Shown: positions 19,252 to 28,194, numbered from the stretch's first letter. The stretch is 64,000 bases of DNA from Arcicella sp034519515 (GCA_034519515.1 JAXHOK010000035.1:1-64000); one strand, 5' to 3'. Notes: generated by a model not told the origin, from the letters alone. A program made the numbers and translations.

Positions 19252-20520
19252 TTAATGGCTCAAATCTGTATTCAAATTTCCAAATCTGGACACCACCCAA
19301 AAGTAGGCATCATTGGCGTGTGAAACCATCATTGACCCTGCACCCATCGACATTAAAGTGGTTTGTCGCCCCCATTCTGAATCTAATCCCAAAGCTGGCA
19401 ACAAAGGCCAAACTATTGAGGCTGAGGAGATTACGGCAACGGTTGACGAGCCTTGAGCAGTTTTGAAAAGTACCGTCAGCAAGAAGGGAATCAGCAAACC
19501 CAATTTATTTTCTACCAAAATATTTCCAAAAACCTTACCCAAATCCAGCATTTTTATTATTTCTCCAAAAGCTCCACCAATAGCAATTATCGCCAAAATT
19601 GGTCCTGCCTTTTCGATGGCATTTTCTAATAACTGATTGATTTCTATTTTATTAATCTTCTCGAAAAGTGAAATGGATAACACAATGCCAACAAATAAAG
19701 CCATCACGGGTTCGCCCAAGAATTTAATAACAGAAATTATCTTTTCAGAGAAAATCGACGCATCTAATAACACAATCGACTTGAAAGAAATCAAAAAAAT
19801 TGGGATTATAATTGGCAAAAATGATTTGAAGGGATTTGGTAAATTTTCAATTTCAGAATTTGATATAAATGTCTGATTTTCAGCATTTTTCAAGTACAAA
19901 TGTTGATATTTTCTTCCTGCAAATTTTGCCCAAAAATATACGATAACCGTTGTCGGAATTGATAAAAGTGTTCCCAAAATCATGGTTTGTCCCAATTCTA
20001 CATTCATTCGTCCAGCGGCAGCCGTAATGCCAGGATGTGGAGGGACAAGACAATGAACGGCATATAAAGACCCCGCCAAGCATATCGTGAAAAAGACTTC
20101 TGAGTTCTTTACTTTTTTACCCAAAGAATGTAATAATCCACTCAGAACGATAAAACCTGAATCACAAAAAATGGGTAAACCGATAATAAAACCAATCAAT
20201 GTGATGGCAAAACCTGCTTTTTTCTCCCCCGTTTTTCTGAGAATATAATTAGCAATGCTGATAGTAGCCTTAGTTTTGTCTAAAATAACGCCCAAAGTTG
20301 TACCCAAAATAATGAGCAAGCCAATTTTTTCGAGCGTATGTCCAAAACCTGCTTTCAAATTCTTGATAACTTCTTCTCCTGAGAATTGGGCTACAATTCC
20401 CACAAAAATCGCAATGACAAACAACACATAAAATGTGTTGAATTTATATTTTGAACTCAAAAAAATGATTAGTAAAATACTAACCAGCAGTAAAATAGAG
20501 ACAAAAAGCGGTGTTAGCAT
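19252..20520 (-). CDS. GntP-family gluconate/organic acid permease
   Basis: Inner-membrane proton symporter of the gluconate permease family with about 12-14 hydrophobic segments over 422 residues. Family segments include LGTTLGVILDKTKATISIANYILRKTGEKKAGFA, IGLPIFCDSGFIVLSGL, VPPHPGITAAAGRMNVELGQTM and the C-terminal FKTAQGSSTVAVISSASIVWPLL followed by SMGAGSMMVSHANDAYFWVV. The likely substrate is gluconate or a related sugar acid, though GntP-like proteins also carry glycerate or serine. It lies 11 bases downstream of the asparaginase gene in the same operon, which may hint at an amino-acid-derived substrate. Confidence 0.9.
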   Translation of the reverse strand: MLTPLFVSILLLVSILLIIFLSSKYKFNTFYVLFVIAIFVGIVAQFSGEEVIKNLKAGFGHTLEKIGLLIILGTTLGVILDKTKATISIANYILRKTGEKKAGFAITLIGFIIGLPIFCDSGFIVLSGLLHSLGKKVKNSEVFFTICLAGSLYAVHCLVPPHPGITAAAGRMNVELGQTMILGTLLSIPTTVIVYFWAKFAGRKYQHLYLKNAENQTFISNSEIENLPNPFKSFLPIIIPIFLISFKSIVLLDASIFSEKIISVIKFLGEPVMALFVGIVLSISLFEKINKIEINQLLENAIEKAGPILAIIAIGGAFGEIIKMLDLGKVFGNILVENKLGLLIPFLLTVLFKTAQGSSTVAVISSASIVWPLLPALGLDSEWGRQTTLMSMGAGSMMVSHANDAYFWVVSRFGNLNTDLSH

Positions 20521-20531
20521 TTTGATTGGAT

Positions 20532-21596
20532 TTATGACAATTCACCCGCAATGGATTGACGTAATATTTTTTTAACTTCTTGGCTATCAATTGATTGCCC
20601 CAAAGCAAACATCAATTTTGTTATGGCGGCTTCTGTGGTTAAATCTGCTCCGCTGACTACGCCCATTTCTTGCAAGGAATGACTGGTTTGGTATCGCCCT
20701 TGCATCACTCTCCCACCGTTGCATTGCGAAACATTGAAAATAATAATGCCTTTTTCAACAAATTCTTGCATCAAATCCAAAAACCATTTTTCGGTTGGAG
20801 CATTTCCAGAACCAAAGGTTTCTAAAACAACGCCTCGCAAACCTTTGATTTCCAGAATATTACGGATTACTTTTTCAGAAATACCTGGAAAGAGTTTCAA
20901 AATAATTACATTTTCATCAAGTTGCTTGTGAACTTTCAAAACGGCATTTTCTTGATAATTACGGATATATGGTTTACTGTATTCAATCTTCACTCCTGCT
21001 TCCGCCAAAATTGGATAATTTTCTGATTCAAAAGCGTTGAATTGTACGCTCTCGTGTTTTCTGGCACGGTTTCCACGTAATAACAAAGAATTAAAATAAA
21101 TACAAACCTCCGAAATGATGGGGTGATTATGCGAATTTCTATCAGCAGCAATTTCAAGAGCTGTGATAAAATTTTCTTTCGCATCAGTTCGGGCAACACC
21201 GATGGGAAGTTGAGCACCTGTAAGGATAACGGGTTTATTCAGATTTTCCAACAAATAACTCAAAGCCGAAGCTGTATAAGCCATCGTATCAGTGCCGTGA
21301 AGGATTACGAAGGAGTCGAAATCATAATAATTTTCACCAATAATTTTTGCTAAAAGTAGCCAAATCGAAGGATTCATATTGGAAGAATCCAACAAATTAT
21401 CAAAAGTCAGAACCGAAATCTCAAAATCTAAACGAGCCATTTCAGGCAAATTATCAGGAATTTGGGCAAAATCAAACGGTACTAAACTATCCGTTTTTGC
21501 TTCATAAACCATTCCCAGAGTACCTCCCGTGTAGATTACAAGCACCTTTACATCATCTCTACCATCGGCTTTTGTTTTTATTTTGGTTAGTTTCAT
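20532..21596 (-). CDS. ansA: Type I (cytoplasmic-type) L-asparaginase
   Basis: Hydrolyses asparagine to aspartate and ammonia. The two nucleophile regions are clear: YTGGTLGMV, with the catalytic Thr at about residue 23 or 26, and HGTDTMAYTASAL at residues 100-112, with the Thr-Asp pair and the downstream lysine region NLNKPVILTGAQLPIG. No signal peptide is seen, which fits the AnsA rather than the periplasmic AnsB group. The 354-residue length is normal. The gene overlaps the upstream tatD stop by 4 bases and is followed closely by the GntP permease, so the three are probably one transcript. Confidence 0.92.
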   Translation of the reverse strand: MKLTKIKTKADGRDDVKVLVIYTGGTLGMVYEAKTDSLVPFDFAQIPDNLPEMARLDFEISVLTFDNLLDSSNMNPSIWLLLAKIIGENYYDFDSFVILHGTDTMAYTASALSYLLENLNKPVILTGAQLPIGVARTDAKENFITALEIAADRNSHNHPIISEVCIYFNSLLLRGNRARKHESVQFNAFESENYPILAEAGVKIEYSKPYIRNYQENAVLKVHKQLDENVIILKLFPGISEKVIRNILEIKGLRGVVLETFGSGNAPTEKWFLDLMQEFVEKGIIIFNVSQCNGGRVMQGRYQTSHSLQEMGVVSGADLTTEAAITKLMFALGQSIDSQEVKKILRQSIAGELS

Positions 21597-22381
21597 ATTT
21601 GTTTTTGACCACAGTTTTTCAGTTTCAAAGCATTCAAAGTAGTTTGCTCAATCACTTTTTCAACGCTAATTTCCATCATGTCAGCCACTTTTTGGGCAAT
21701 TAATGTGAGATATGCGGGTTCATTTCTTTTACCCCTGTACGGTACAGGTGCGAGATATGGTGCATCCGTTTCCAAGACGATATTTTCCAAACTGATATGA
21801 GGTAAAATCTTATCCAAACCTCCATTTTTAAAAGTTACTACGCCCCCAATTCCTAATGAAAATCCTAATTCTATGGCTTTTTGAGCATCTTTTAGTTCGC
21901 CCGTAAAACAATGAAAAATACCTTTTAAATTGGGGTCAGCGTTCTTTTCAATTAAAGCTACGGTTTCCCAAAACGCATTTCTGGAATGAATATCAATCCA
22001 AAGATTATGCTTTTTTGCTAACTGGCATTGAACTAAAAAAGCCTCTTCCTGTTGTTTTACGAAGGTTTTATCCCAATATAAATCCATACCAATTTCTCCG
22101 ATGGCGATAAATTTAGACTTATTCAAGCAATCCTCAACGATGTATAATTCTTTCTCAAAATCTTCTTTTACATAACATGGATGCAAGCCCATCATGGGTA
22201 AACATTGGTTGGGATATTTCCTTGTCAAAACCATCATACCGTCGATGGTTTCTGAATTACAATTGGGCATCCAAATTTCTGAAATCCCTCCTGAAAAAGC
22301 CTTTTCTAACATCAAATCACGGTCATCGGCAAAGGCTTCATCATATACGTGTGCGTGCGTTTCTATCATATTTTTACTCAT
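21593..22381 (-). CDS. TatD-family metal-dependent hydrolase (DNase)
   Basis: TIM-barrel nuclease-type hydrolase of 262 residues. Metal ligands visible are HAH (residues 9-11), the Glu in IGEIGMDLYWD, the His in LWIDIHSRNA, the His in GIFHCFTG and the Asp in VLETDAPYLAPVPYRGKRNEP, all in normal order. TatD proteins are 3'-5' nucleases and repair/quality-control enzymes rather than part of Tat export. It overlaps the upstream GT2 gene by 8 bases and the downstream ansA start by 4, so translation is probably coupled. Confidence 0.93.
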   Translation of the reverse strand: MSKNMIETHAHVYDEAFADDRDLMLEKAFSGGISEIWMPNCNSETIDGMMVLTRKYPNQCLPMMGLHPCYVKEDFEKELYIVEDCLNKSKFIAIGEIGMDLYWDKTFVKQQEEAFLVQCQLAKKHNLWIDIHSRNAFWETVALIEKNADPNLKGIFHCFTGELKDAQKAIELGFSLGIGGVVTFKNGGLDKILPHISLENIVLETDAPYLAPVPYRGKRNEPAYLTLIAQKVADMMEISVEKVIEQTTLNALKLKNCGQKQI

Positions 22382-23378
22382 AAATCCGTCCTTTCCAATC
22401 CACTTTCACGGGTGAATAATAAAAAATTATCATTGTTAATTGCCACCAATTGGCATAAAATTCGTACAAAATTAGGTGTTTAATCAGTTGAAATTGCCTT
22501 AATTTTAGAATAGTTGGCAAAACTGTGATAGTTTGATTAAACCACTTGATAAACCAAATAATTGCTGCCATTTTCCAAGAAAAAACAAAACCAATAATTA
22601 CTAAAAGAGGCAGAAACAAGGCTTGAAGAAACAACAACGCCACAATCCACCACGGACATTGCAAAGCCCCGACCATCCATCTTTTGCGTTGATGTAGAAA
22701 CTCTTTGAGATTTGCCATCGGTAGAGTTTGATTAAAGACCTGTTGATTTATCGTATTTTTGAAACTATATCCTTTTTGGACAACCTCATGGAATAATGCA
22801 AAATCTTCTGTAATAGAAAAAGGGATTTTAGCATACCCGCCCGTAGCTTCATAAGCCTCACGTGTAACGGCAGAATTGTTACCTAAGCCTGTCAATGGGA
22901 TTTTTAAATCAGCCGTAATTTTCAGTAAAGTCAAAGCATGAAGCCAGTCAATGGATTGAAAATGATGCCATAATTTGGTAGATTTTATGGCGGTAATTCC
23001 CACTTGATGTCCAATTTTCGAGTCGTTTTCAAAGTTCGCAATTATTCCATTTACCCATGCTGGATTTACGGTTACATCGGCATCACAGATTAGAAAATAT
23101 TTGCCCGTAGAGTGTTCATAAAGATTTGCCAAAACATTTGCCTTTCCTCTCTGATTATTGATAACTTTCTGGATGTCAATTAATTGAAATTGAGATTTAC
23201 CTTCAATAAAATCCTTAATAATTGATTTTGTATTATCTTCGGATTGATCATTACCGATTAAAACTTGCAAATTTTCTTTGGGATAATTTAGTTTTTCAAT
23301 GGATTGAAGACAATTTAAAATGTTATGTTCTTCATTTCTTGCGGCAATCCAGATGGTTATTTTGGGTTGTTTGGGCAT
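22374..23378 (-). CDS. Family 2 glycosyltransferase with membrane segments
   Basis: Inverting GT-A transferase using a nucleotide-sugar donor. The N-terminal catalytic domain shows IWIAARNEEHNILNCLQSIE, the donor Asp in LIGNDQSEDNT, the DxD-like FLICDADVTVNPAWV, acceptor-site SITEDFALFHEV and the HQRKRWMVGALQ (Q/RxxRW) motif of membrane GT2 enzymes. Two or three hydrophobic segments follow (WIVALLFLQALFLPLLVIIGF and others). It belongs to a group with a second GT2, a polysaccharide deacetylase and a flippase-like protein, suggesting a surface glycolipid or glycan. The acceptor is unknown. Confidence 0.87.
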   Translation of the reverse strand: MPKQPKITIWIAARNEEHNILNCLQSIEKLNYPKENLQVLIGNDQSEDNTKSIIKDFIEGKSQFQLIDIQKVINNQRGKANVLANLYEHSTGKYFLICDADVTVNPAWVNGIIANFENDSKIGHQVGITAIKSTKLWHHFQSIDWLHALTLLKITADLKIPLTGLGNNSAVTREAYEATGGYAKIPFSITEDFALFHEVVQKGYSFKNTINQQVFNQTLPMANLKEFLHQRKRWMVGALQCPWWIVALLFLQALFLPLLVIIGFVFSWKMAAIIWFIKWFNQTITVLPTILKLRQFQLIKHLILYEFYANWWQLTMIIFYYSPVKVDWKGRIYE

Positions 23379-23380
23379 TT

Positions 23381-23460
23381 ATTATTAAATACGGACTGGC
23401 AGTTCGTGTTACAGGCATTTAAATTAATTATTAAATACGGACTGGCAGTCCGTATTACAG
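23381..23460. repeat. Two direct copies of a 34-bp palindrome-bearing repeat (GGACTGGCAGTCC family)
   Basis: Copies at 23381-23414 and 23427-23460 agree at 32 of 34 positions. Each contains the palindrome ACGGACTGGCAGTCCGT (the first copy with one change). The second copy includes the stop codon of the deacetylase gene (complement of 23455-23457). A further locus with the same palindrome is at 44397-44440, where it again supplies a stop codon. Confidence 0.85.
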
Positions 23461-24093
23461 TTTCTCAAACGTAAAACCTTGCTCAGAAAAGTATTCCAAA
23501 AATCTCGGCAAGGTGTACATTAAATTTTTACTGGCTTTGATACTATCATGGAATAATACAATTGAACCCGCTGCTGAATGTTGCAAAGATTTCTTTAAAA
23601 CGGTTTCTTGGGAAATACTTTGGTCATAATCACCAGTCAATACATCCCACATCACAATTTCGTGCGTTTTCATAATTTCCTTCGCCTGACTTCGCTTGAT
23701 TCTGCCAAAAGGTGGACGGAAATATTCGATGTTTGATGTTCGGTGATGGGTGGACGGCTTCAACATAATCTCTTCACATTTTCTAAAATTATCTAAGTAT
23801 TCTTCATCTTCTGTGTACCATCCTTTTAAATGATTGAAGGTATGATTTCCTACGGTATGTCCTTGATTTATTAGTTGTTGAAAAATATTAGGGTGTTTTT
23901 CTATGTTTCCACCAATACAAAAAAAGGTCGCTTTTGCTTGATAATTTTTTAATTCTTCTAATACGAATTCGGTTACTTCGGGAATCGGTCCATCATCAAA
24001 AGTTAAATAAATTACCTTTTCATCAGTTCTTTCTCGCCAAAGAAAATTGGGGTATATTGCCCGCATCAAGAAATTTGTTTTGTGGATAAACAT
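23455..24093 (-). CDS. NodB-type polysaccharide deacetylase
   Basis: Metal-dependent carbohydrate esterase family 4 enzyme removing N- or O-acetyl groups from a glycan. Motifs are in order: YLTFDDGP (catalytic base and metal Asp), HTVGNHTFNH (metal histidines), YFRPPFGR, MWDVLTGDYDQ and IVLFHDS (catalytic His). The protein is 212 residues with a short N-terminal extension and no clear signal peptide, so it may act at the cytoplasmic face or be membrane-associated. The segment HRTSNIEY just before motif 3 is encoded by a copy of the GATGTTCG-type repeat (23722-23742). The neighbours are two GT2 genes, so it probably tailors their product. Confidence 0.9.
   Translation of the reverse strand: MFIHKTNFLMRAIYPNFLWRERTDEKVIYLTFDDGPIPEVTEFVLEELKNYQAKATFFCIGGNIEKHPNIFQQLINQGHTVGNHTFNHLKGWYTEDEEYLDNFRKCEEIMLKPSTHHRTSNIEYFRPPFGRIKRSQAKEIMKTHEIVMWDVLTGDYDQSISQETVLKKSLQHSAAGSIVLFHDSIKASKNLMYTLPRFLEYFSEQGFTFEKL
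23722..23742. repeat. GATGTTCG-word repeat lying in frame in the deacetylase gene
   Basis: ttcgatgtttgatgttcgg matches the words that form the spacer repeats at 14254, 16268 and 18236. Here it is translated on the minus strand as RTSNIEY without breaking the frame. Confidence 0.5.
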
Positions 24094-24105
24094 AATAAAA
24101 TCGAG

Positions 24106-25218
24106 CTATTTTAATTTTCTTCCCTTCCATTCATAGTCTTTTCCTTGCGAAATTAATCCAAAGAAAACTACATACAAAGGATAAAAAATTTGAATAATTG
24201 GAATAAAAAATATCTTTTTAAAATAACCCAAATAACTGATAATCAGGGATAAAAAAACGAATTCAACCCCAAATTTTAATAATAACAATTCCAGACCAAT
24301 GATTGAAGGTATATAAAAATAAGTAATAATTGCCCCAAAATTTACCATAAAAATAAAAATTGCCAACGCCGATATTTGCCAATTATCATAATGTTTCCAT
24401 TTACTCGCCCAGCGTTTTCTCTGTTGGTAAAAATGCTTAATGTCTGGCTGAGATTCTGTTTTTACAATTGAATCAATATTGGCATTGAACAAAACGCTTT
24501 CGGGATATTTCTCAAAAATTTTGTGCATCAAAAACTCGTCATCACCAGAGGCTAAATGTTCATTTCCAGCAAATCCTCCTACAATCGCAAAGGCTTCTTT
24601 GGGATAAGCAATATTGGCACCATTACACATATTGGGCTTGCGTAAATACATCGCACACGCCCCCGAGCCAATTAAACTGGCAAATTCAATGATTTGTGCG
24701 GTGTTCCAAAAGTTATTTTCATCCATAAATGTTACTGGCGAACTGATAAATTTTGCTCCCGTTGATTTATAAAACCGCTGAATTGAACTTAGCCATTTAT
24801 CAGAAACTCTGCAATCACCATCAGTGGTAATTATCAATTCGCCAGCCGCAATTTCGATGCTTTTTTGAATAGCTCTTTTCTTGGGAGAACTTCCTTTTTC
24901 TTCAAAAATATTTAATAATCGAAGACTAAATTTTGCCGTTTCTTGGAATATTAAAACCAAATCTGCCGTATTGTCGGTTGAGCCATCATTAGCCACAATT
25001 ACTTCAAAATTTTCAGAAGGATAGTTCTGTTGATTGAAATCTTCCAAAAGTTTTACAATATTCGCTGATTCATTTCTGACGGGTACTACTATGGTCAATT
25101 TAGTATCTTTTTCAGTTGGATTTATTAATTTCCCCCTTACTATTTTCAGCCAAGTAAAAATTAGCACAAGATTAAAAATAAAATATAAGCTATTGATTAT
25201 CAGTAAAATTATTGTCAT
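24106..25218 (-). CDS. Family 2 glycosyltransferase, membrane-anchored
   Basis: GT-A fold transferase of 370 residues. An N-terminal membrane helix (about residues 1-24) precedes LTIVVPVRNESANIVKLLEDF, VIVANDGSTDNTADL (donor Asp), IITTDGDCRVSDKWL (DxD), GDDEFLMHKIFEK (catalytic base region) and FYQQRKRWASKWKH. At least three C-terminal membrane helices follow. This is the layout of cellulose-synthase-like or hopanoid/carotenoid glycosyltransferases. It starts directly after the stop of the flippase-like gene (25219) and is followed 12 bases later by the deacetylase gene, so the four genes act as an operon. Confidence 0.88.
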   Translation of the reverse strand: MTIILLIINSLYFIFNLVLIFTWLKIVRGKLINPTEKDTKLTIVVPVRNESANIVKLLEDFNQQNYPSENFEVIVANDGSTDNTADLVLIFQETAKFSLRLLNIFEEKGSSPKKRAIQKSIEIAAGELIITTDGDCRVSDKWLSSIQRFYKSTGAKFISSPVTFMDENNFWNTAQIIEFASLIGSGACAMYLRKPNMCNGANIAYPKEAFAIVGGFAGNEHLASGDDEFLMHKIFEKYPESVLFNANIDSIVKTESQPDIKHFYQQRKRWASKWKHYDNWQISALAIFIFMVNFGAIITYFYIPSIIGLELLLLKFGVEFVFLSLIISYLGYFKKIFFIPIIQIFYPLYVVFFGLISQGKDYEWKGRKLK

Positions 25219-26202
25219 TTATTTATTTTTAATTCGTAAAACCAATAATCCTCCGACCATCACAGGAATTAAAATATTCAGAAACCACAAGCAAAAAGTG
25301 GAGACAATTATGAGAGAAGTTTTTACTGCAAAAAGACTAAAAAAATGTAAGGCAGAATATTCCCGAACACCCAAATCGCTGACAAAATTGATGGCTGGCA
25401 TGAGCGTTTTGTACAAAAAAATAAGACAAGAAACCGCCCATAAATCAATAAAATGGATATTTATCTTGAAAACCAATAACATCAAAACAAATTGTAAGGA
25501 AAAAGTTACATACCGTAAAATAGACCATAAAAATAGTAGTTGCATCTCATTGGAATCAAACTTAATAATTATTTCAAAATGATTGTGGAATTTTTTCAGC
25601 CATGAACGTTTCGGCAAATATCCAATAAGTTTTCTTCTAAATATGTAGGCACAAATGCCCAAAATTAATAAAAAAGCTACCAAACAATATATTATTTGGT
25701 CGAAAGTGGTAATTTTTTTATTCCACACCATTGAGTAACCAATTGCTCCAAAAATCAGCGAAACATAAAATTGAATACCATTTCCCAATATAATTGCTCC
25801 AACGATTTCAGTTTTGTTTTTACTTTTCAAAGTCCAAATTTTTCCTGCATAATCGCCTAAATTTGCAGGTGTTGAAAAACCCAAAGACAAGCCAATTAAT
25901 ACGGATTGGTAGGCTTCTATGAAGGAAATTTTCTCAATTTTACTGGCTAAAATTTGCCATTTTTTTGCTTCAAGACCCCAATTTATAAAAATGAATGTTA
26001 GTAACAAACCAATTTTGATAGCATTTTCATAGTTTATTGCTTTTTCTAACAGGAAATACAACTCATCAATTTTAGTAATTTCTTTTTTTAAAGATTGATA
26101 GGAAAACCACATTATCAACCCAAAAATAACCCACTTGAAAATCGGGAGTAGTTTTTCTGATAAAAAACTTGCTTTGAGATTACTTTCTTGGGTATTTTGC
26201 AT
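25219..26202 (-). CDS. Flippase-like integral membrane protein (LPG synthase TM region, UPF0104)
   Basis: A 327-residue membrane protein with about eight hydrophobic segments, resembling the transmembrane flippase part of MprF without the aminoacyl-transferase domain. Recognisable pieces are IFINWGLEAKKWQILASKIEKISFIEAYQSVLIGLSLGFSTPANLGDYAGKI and the C-terminal YKTLMPAINFVSDLGVREYSALHFF. Proteins of this family are proposed to move lipids or lipid-linked sugars across the membrane. Here it heads the GT2/deacetylase operon. Its start codon is one base away from that of the divergent ruvC. Confidence 0.82.
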   Translation of the reverse strand: MQNTQESNLKASFLSEKLLPIFKWVIFGLIMWFSYQSLKKEITKIDELYFLLEKAINYENAIKIGLLLTFIFINWGLEAKKWQILASKIEKISFIEAYQSVLIGLSLGFSTPANLGDYAGKIWTLKSKNKTEIVGAIILGNGIQFYVSLIFGAIGYSMVWNKKITTFDQIIYCLVAFLLILGICAYIFRRKLIGYLPKRSWLKKFHNHFEIIIKFDSNEMQLLFLWSILRYVTFSLQFVLMLLVFKINIHFIDLWAVSCLIFLYKTLMPAINFVSDLGVREYSALHFFSLFAVKTSLIIVSTFCLWFLNILIPVMVGGLLVLRIKNK

Positions 26203-26203
26203 T

Positions 26204-26767
26204 ATGACAACTAATAAAGAAAAAATAATTTTAGGCGTTGACCCTGGAACCCGTTTTATGGGCTACGGCGTGATATTAACGAACGGTGACACCATGAAAG
26301 TTTTGCAGTATGGCGTTATCAACGTGAGCAAATATACAACGCAAGGCATGAAATTAAAGAAAATATACGAACGAATTATCGGAATTATCGAAGAATTTTT
26401 GCCTGATGAAATGGCGATTGAAGCCCCTTTTTTTGGGGTGAATGTGCAGTCAATGTTAAAATTAGGAAGGGCTCAGGGCGTGGTGATGGCAGCCGCTTTA
26501 TCCCGTGAAATTCCGATTGTAGAATATTCACCCAAAACGATAAAACAATCAGTTACGGGAAATGGTAATGCTTCAAAAGAACAAATTGCCGCCATGTTGG
26601 ATACGCTTCTGAAAATGAAATTGGATGCTAAATTGTTCGATGCCACCGACGCTTTGGGCATTGCAGTTTGCCATCATTTTCATGGCAACAACGTGATGGC
26701 GACAATGAAAGGCACTAAAAAAGGTTGGGGTGCGTTTGTGAATGAAAACCCAGGTAGGATTAAGTAG
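26204..26767 (+). CDS. ruvC: Crossover junction endodeoxyribonuclease RuvC
   Basis: Holliday-junction resolvase that cuts recombination intermediates with RuvAB. The start is ATG 26204 (MTTNKEKIILGVDPGT), not the earlier in-frame ATG, because the RNase H-like fold begins at LGVDPGTRFMGYG. The four acidic catalytic residues are in place: Asp in GVDPGT, Glu in AIEAPFF, Glu in VEYSPKTIKQSVTGNG, and Asp in DATDALGIAVCHH. The product is 187 residues, normal length. It diverges from the flippase-like gene with one base between the start codons, so each promoter must lie within the other gene. Confidence 0.94.
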   Translation: MTTNKEKIILGVDPGTRFMGYGVILTNGDTMKVLQYGVINVSKYTTQGMKLKKIYERIIGIIEEFLPDEMAIEAPFFGVNVQSMLKLGRAQGVVMAAALSREIPIVEYSPKTIKQSVTGNGNASKEQIAAMLDTLLKMKLDAKLFDATDALGIAVCHHFHGNNVMATMKGTKKGWGAFVNENPGRIK

Positions 26768-26772
26768 AATTG

Positions 26773-26835
26773 TCCTGGCGACCCCGTCTTGGCGACCCCC
26801 CCCCCATCTTGGCGACCCCATCTTGGCGACCCCAT
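26773..26835. repeat. Tandem 14-bp repeats (TTGGCGACCCCATC) with a C tract
   Basis: Four units of the type cttggcgaccccat follow each other directly after the ruvC stop. The second unit contains a run of about eleven C. It is GC-rich against an AT-rich background and likely variable in copy number by slippage. Confidence 0.85.
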
Positions 26836-26926
26836 CTGAATTTGGATTCTTCAGATTAACGGATTGATAGGATTTTGGTTGAATTTTAATCCAAAAAATC
26901 CATTAATTTGACGAATCCAAATTCAG
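26836..26926. repeat. Long imperfect hairpin before the secreted hypothetical gene
   Basis: ctgaatttggattc (26836-26849) and gaatccaaattcag (26913-26926) are perfect complements. The interior holds further pairing around taggatttt/aaaatcc. It is one of the spacer inverted repeats and may act as terminator for ruvC. Confidence 0.65.
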
Positions 26927-26959
26927 ACAAAAATATGTAAAATTCTTAATCTAAAACCT

Positions 26960-28174
26960 ATGAAAACTTTATTTATCCTCCCATTTCTACTTATGATTTC
27001 TCCATATTGTTTCACGCAAATAACTAACAAACAGGGTATTAGTAGTTTTGGAATTCGTCCTTCGGGTAGTTTTTTGACCTTTGGTTTGCCTCAAAGTAAT
27101 GTATCAAATCAACAGAATGTTCTCAGTTATTTCCCCTACCCTTTTACTGCACTTCCTCTCAATTTCAGCACTAATCAGACGGGTAAAACTGAATTAACTT
27201 CGCTATATGGCTCTTATGACTTGGGCGTAAATATCACAAAACTGCTTCAAAATGACCGTATTTTGCGGGGCGAAATTGGTGGATATTATACTTGCGTACC
27301 ACACAGTTATTCACTGGGTAATTTGTATCAATTTACCCAAAATGCCAAACAGGTTACCTTTTGGCAAAATTCACAAACTTATACGGGATTAATGGCGAGT
27401 GCAATGTACACCACAAAATCAAAGGGGCGTAGAAATTGGGGAGAAGCAAGAAACTATTTGCAATTAGGCATCAGAACAGTGAATTATTTAGATCAAAGTG
27501 TTGATAATCAGGAAGATTGGGTGATTAATGGCGTTGGTTTCAAAGTTCAAAGTGAGGTTATCAATCGAAATGATTATCAATTTTTAGTAGAAATTGGGCG
27601 AACTTATTGGCGAAAAGCGGATGATATGCGTTCACTGGAAATGGGCATTAGGGTGGCAATTCCAACCAAAGATTTTACCTCAAATACGATTACGGGGTAT
27701 GTAAATAATCAACCTTTGGGCGGAAATTCCATTATGGAAAATGGAGCTTATGTTGGTTTTCAGATTTCGTATCATTTACCTGTTTTGCAACTTCAAAAAC
27801 CTGCAAAAAAAATAAAATCCGATAAGATTTACTGTGAAATGGAGCGAAAAGTGAGCATTAAACATTTTTACAAGGTGGATGTAAAAGAACTTAGCATTGA
27901 ACTCTCTGACCATGAAAATGAAGATGGTGATGTGGTTTCATTATGCTTCAATGGGCAATATTTGTTAGAAAAATATTTACTCAAAAAGAAACCTAAAATA
28001 CTGACAATCAAACTATTACCTAATCAACAGAATATTTTAACGGTGTTTGCTAATAATACGGGCAAAGAAGGAGCAAATACCTCCGCCATTCGTTTTACTT
28101 TGAATGGAAAACAGGAGCAGATTATTTTGTATGCGGACAAAAAGGAATCCGATGGGATTGAGTTTTATTATTAA
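26960..28174 (+). CDS. Secreted hypothetical protein
   Basis: I do not recognise a named family. A signal peptide is evident (KTLFILPFLLMISPYCFTQ, cleavage after about residue 19). The middle part alternates short hydrophobic and polar stretches (GEIGGYYTCVPHSYSLGNLYQF, YLQLGIRTVNYLDQS, FLVEIGRTYWRKADDMRSLEMGIRVAIP), which suggests an outer-membrane beta-barrel. The last 100 residues (VKELSIELSDHENEDGDVVSLCFNGQYLLEKYLL to the end) resemble a C-terminal beta-sandwich seen in other Bacteroidota secreted proteins. It stands alone between two hairpins. Role unknown; outer-membrane location is inferred. Confidence 0.7.
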   Translation: MKTLFILPFLLMISPYCFTQITNKQGISSFGIRPSGSFLTFGLPQSNVSNQQNVLSYFPYPFTALPLNFSTNQTGKTELTSLYGSYDLGVNITKLLQNDRILRGEIGGYYTCVPHSYSLGNLYQFTQNAKQVTFWQNSQTYTGLMASAMYTTKSKGRRNWGEARNYLQLGIRTVNYLDQSVDNQEDWVINGVGFKVQSEVINRNDYQFLVEIGRTYWRKADDMRSLEMGIRVAIPTKDFTSNTITGYVNNQPLGGNSIMENGAYVGFQISYHLPVLQLQKPAKKIKSDKIYCEMERKVSIKHFYKVDVKELSIELSDHENEDGDVVSLCFNGQYLLEKYLLKKKPKILTIKLLPNQQNILTVFANNTGKEGANTSAIRFTLNGKQEQIILYADKKESDGIEFYY

Positions 28175-28194
28175 ATTGAAATTCTATATAATGA

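Noticed and set aside
26773..26835. CRISPR array
   Set aside because: The units follow each other without unique spacers, there are only four, and no cas gene is in the window.
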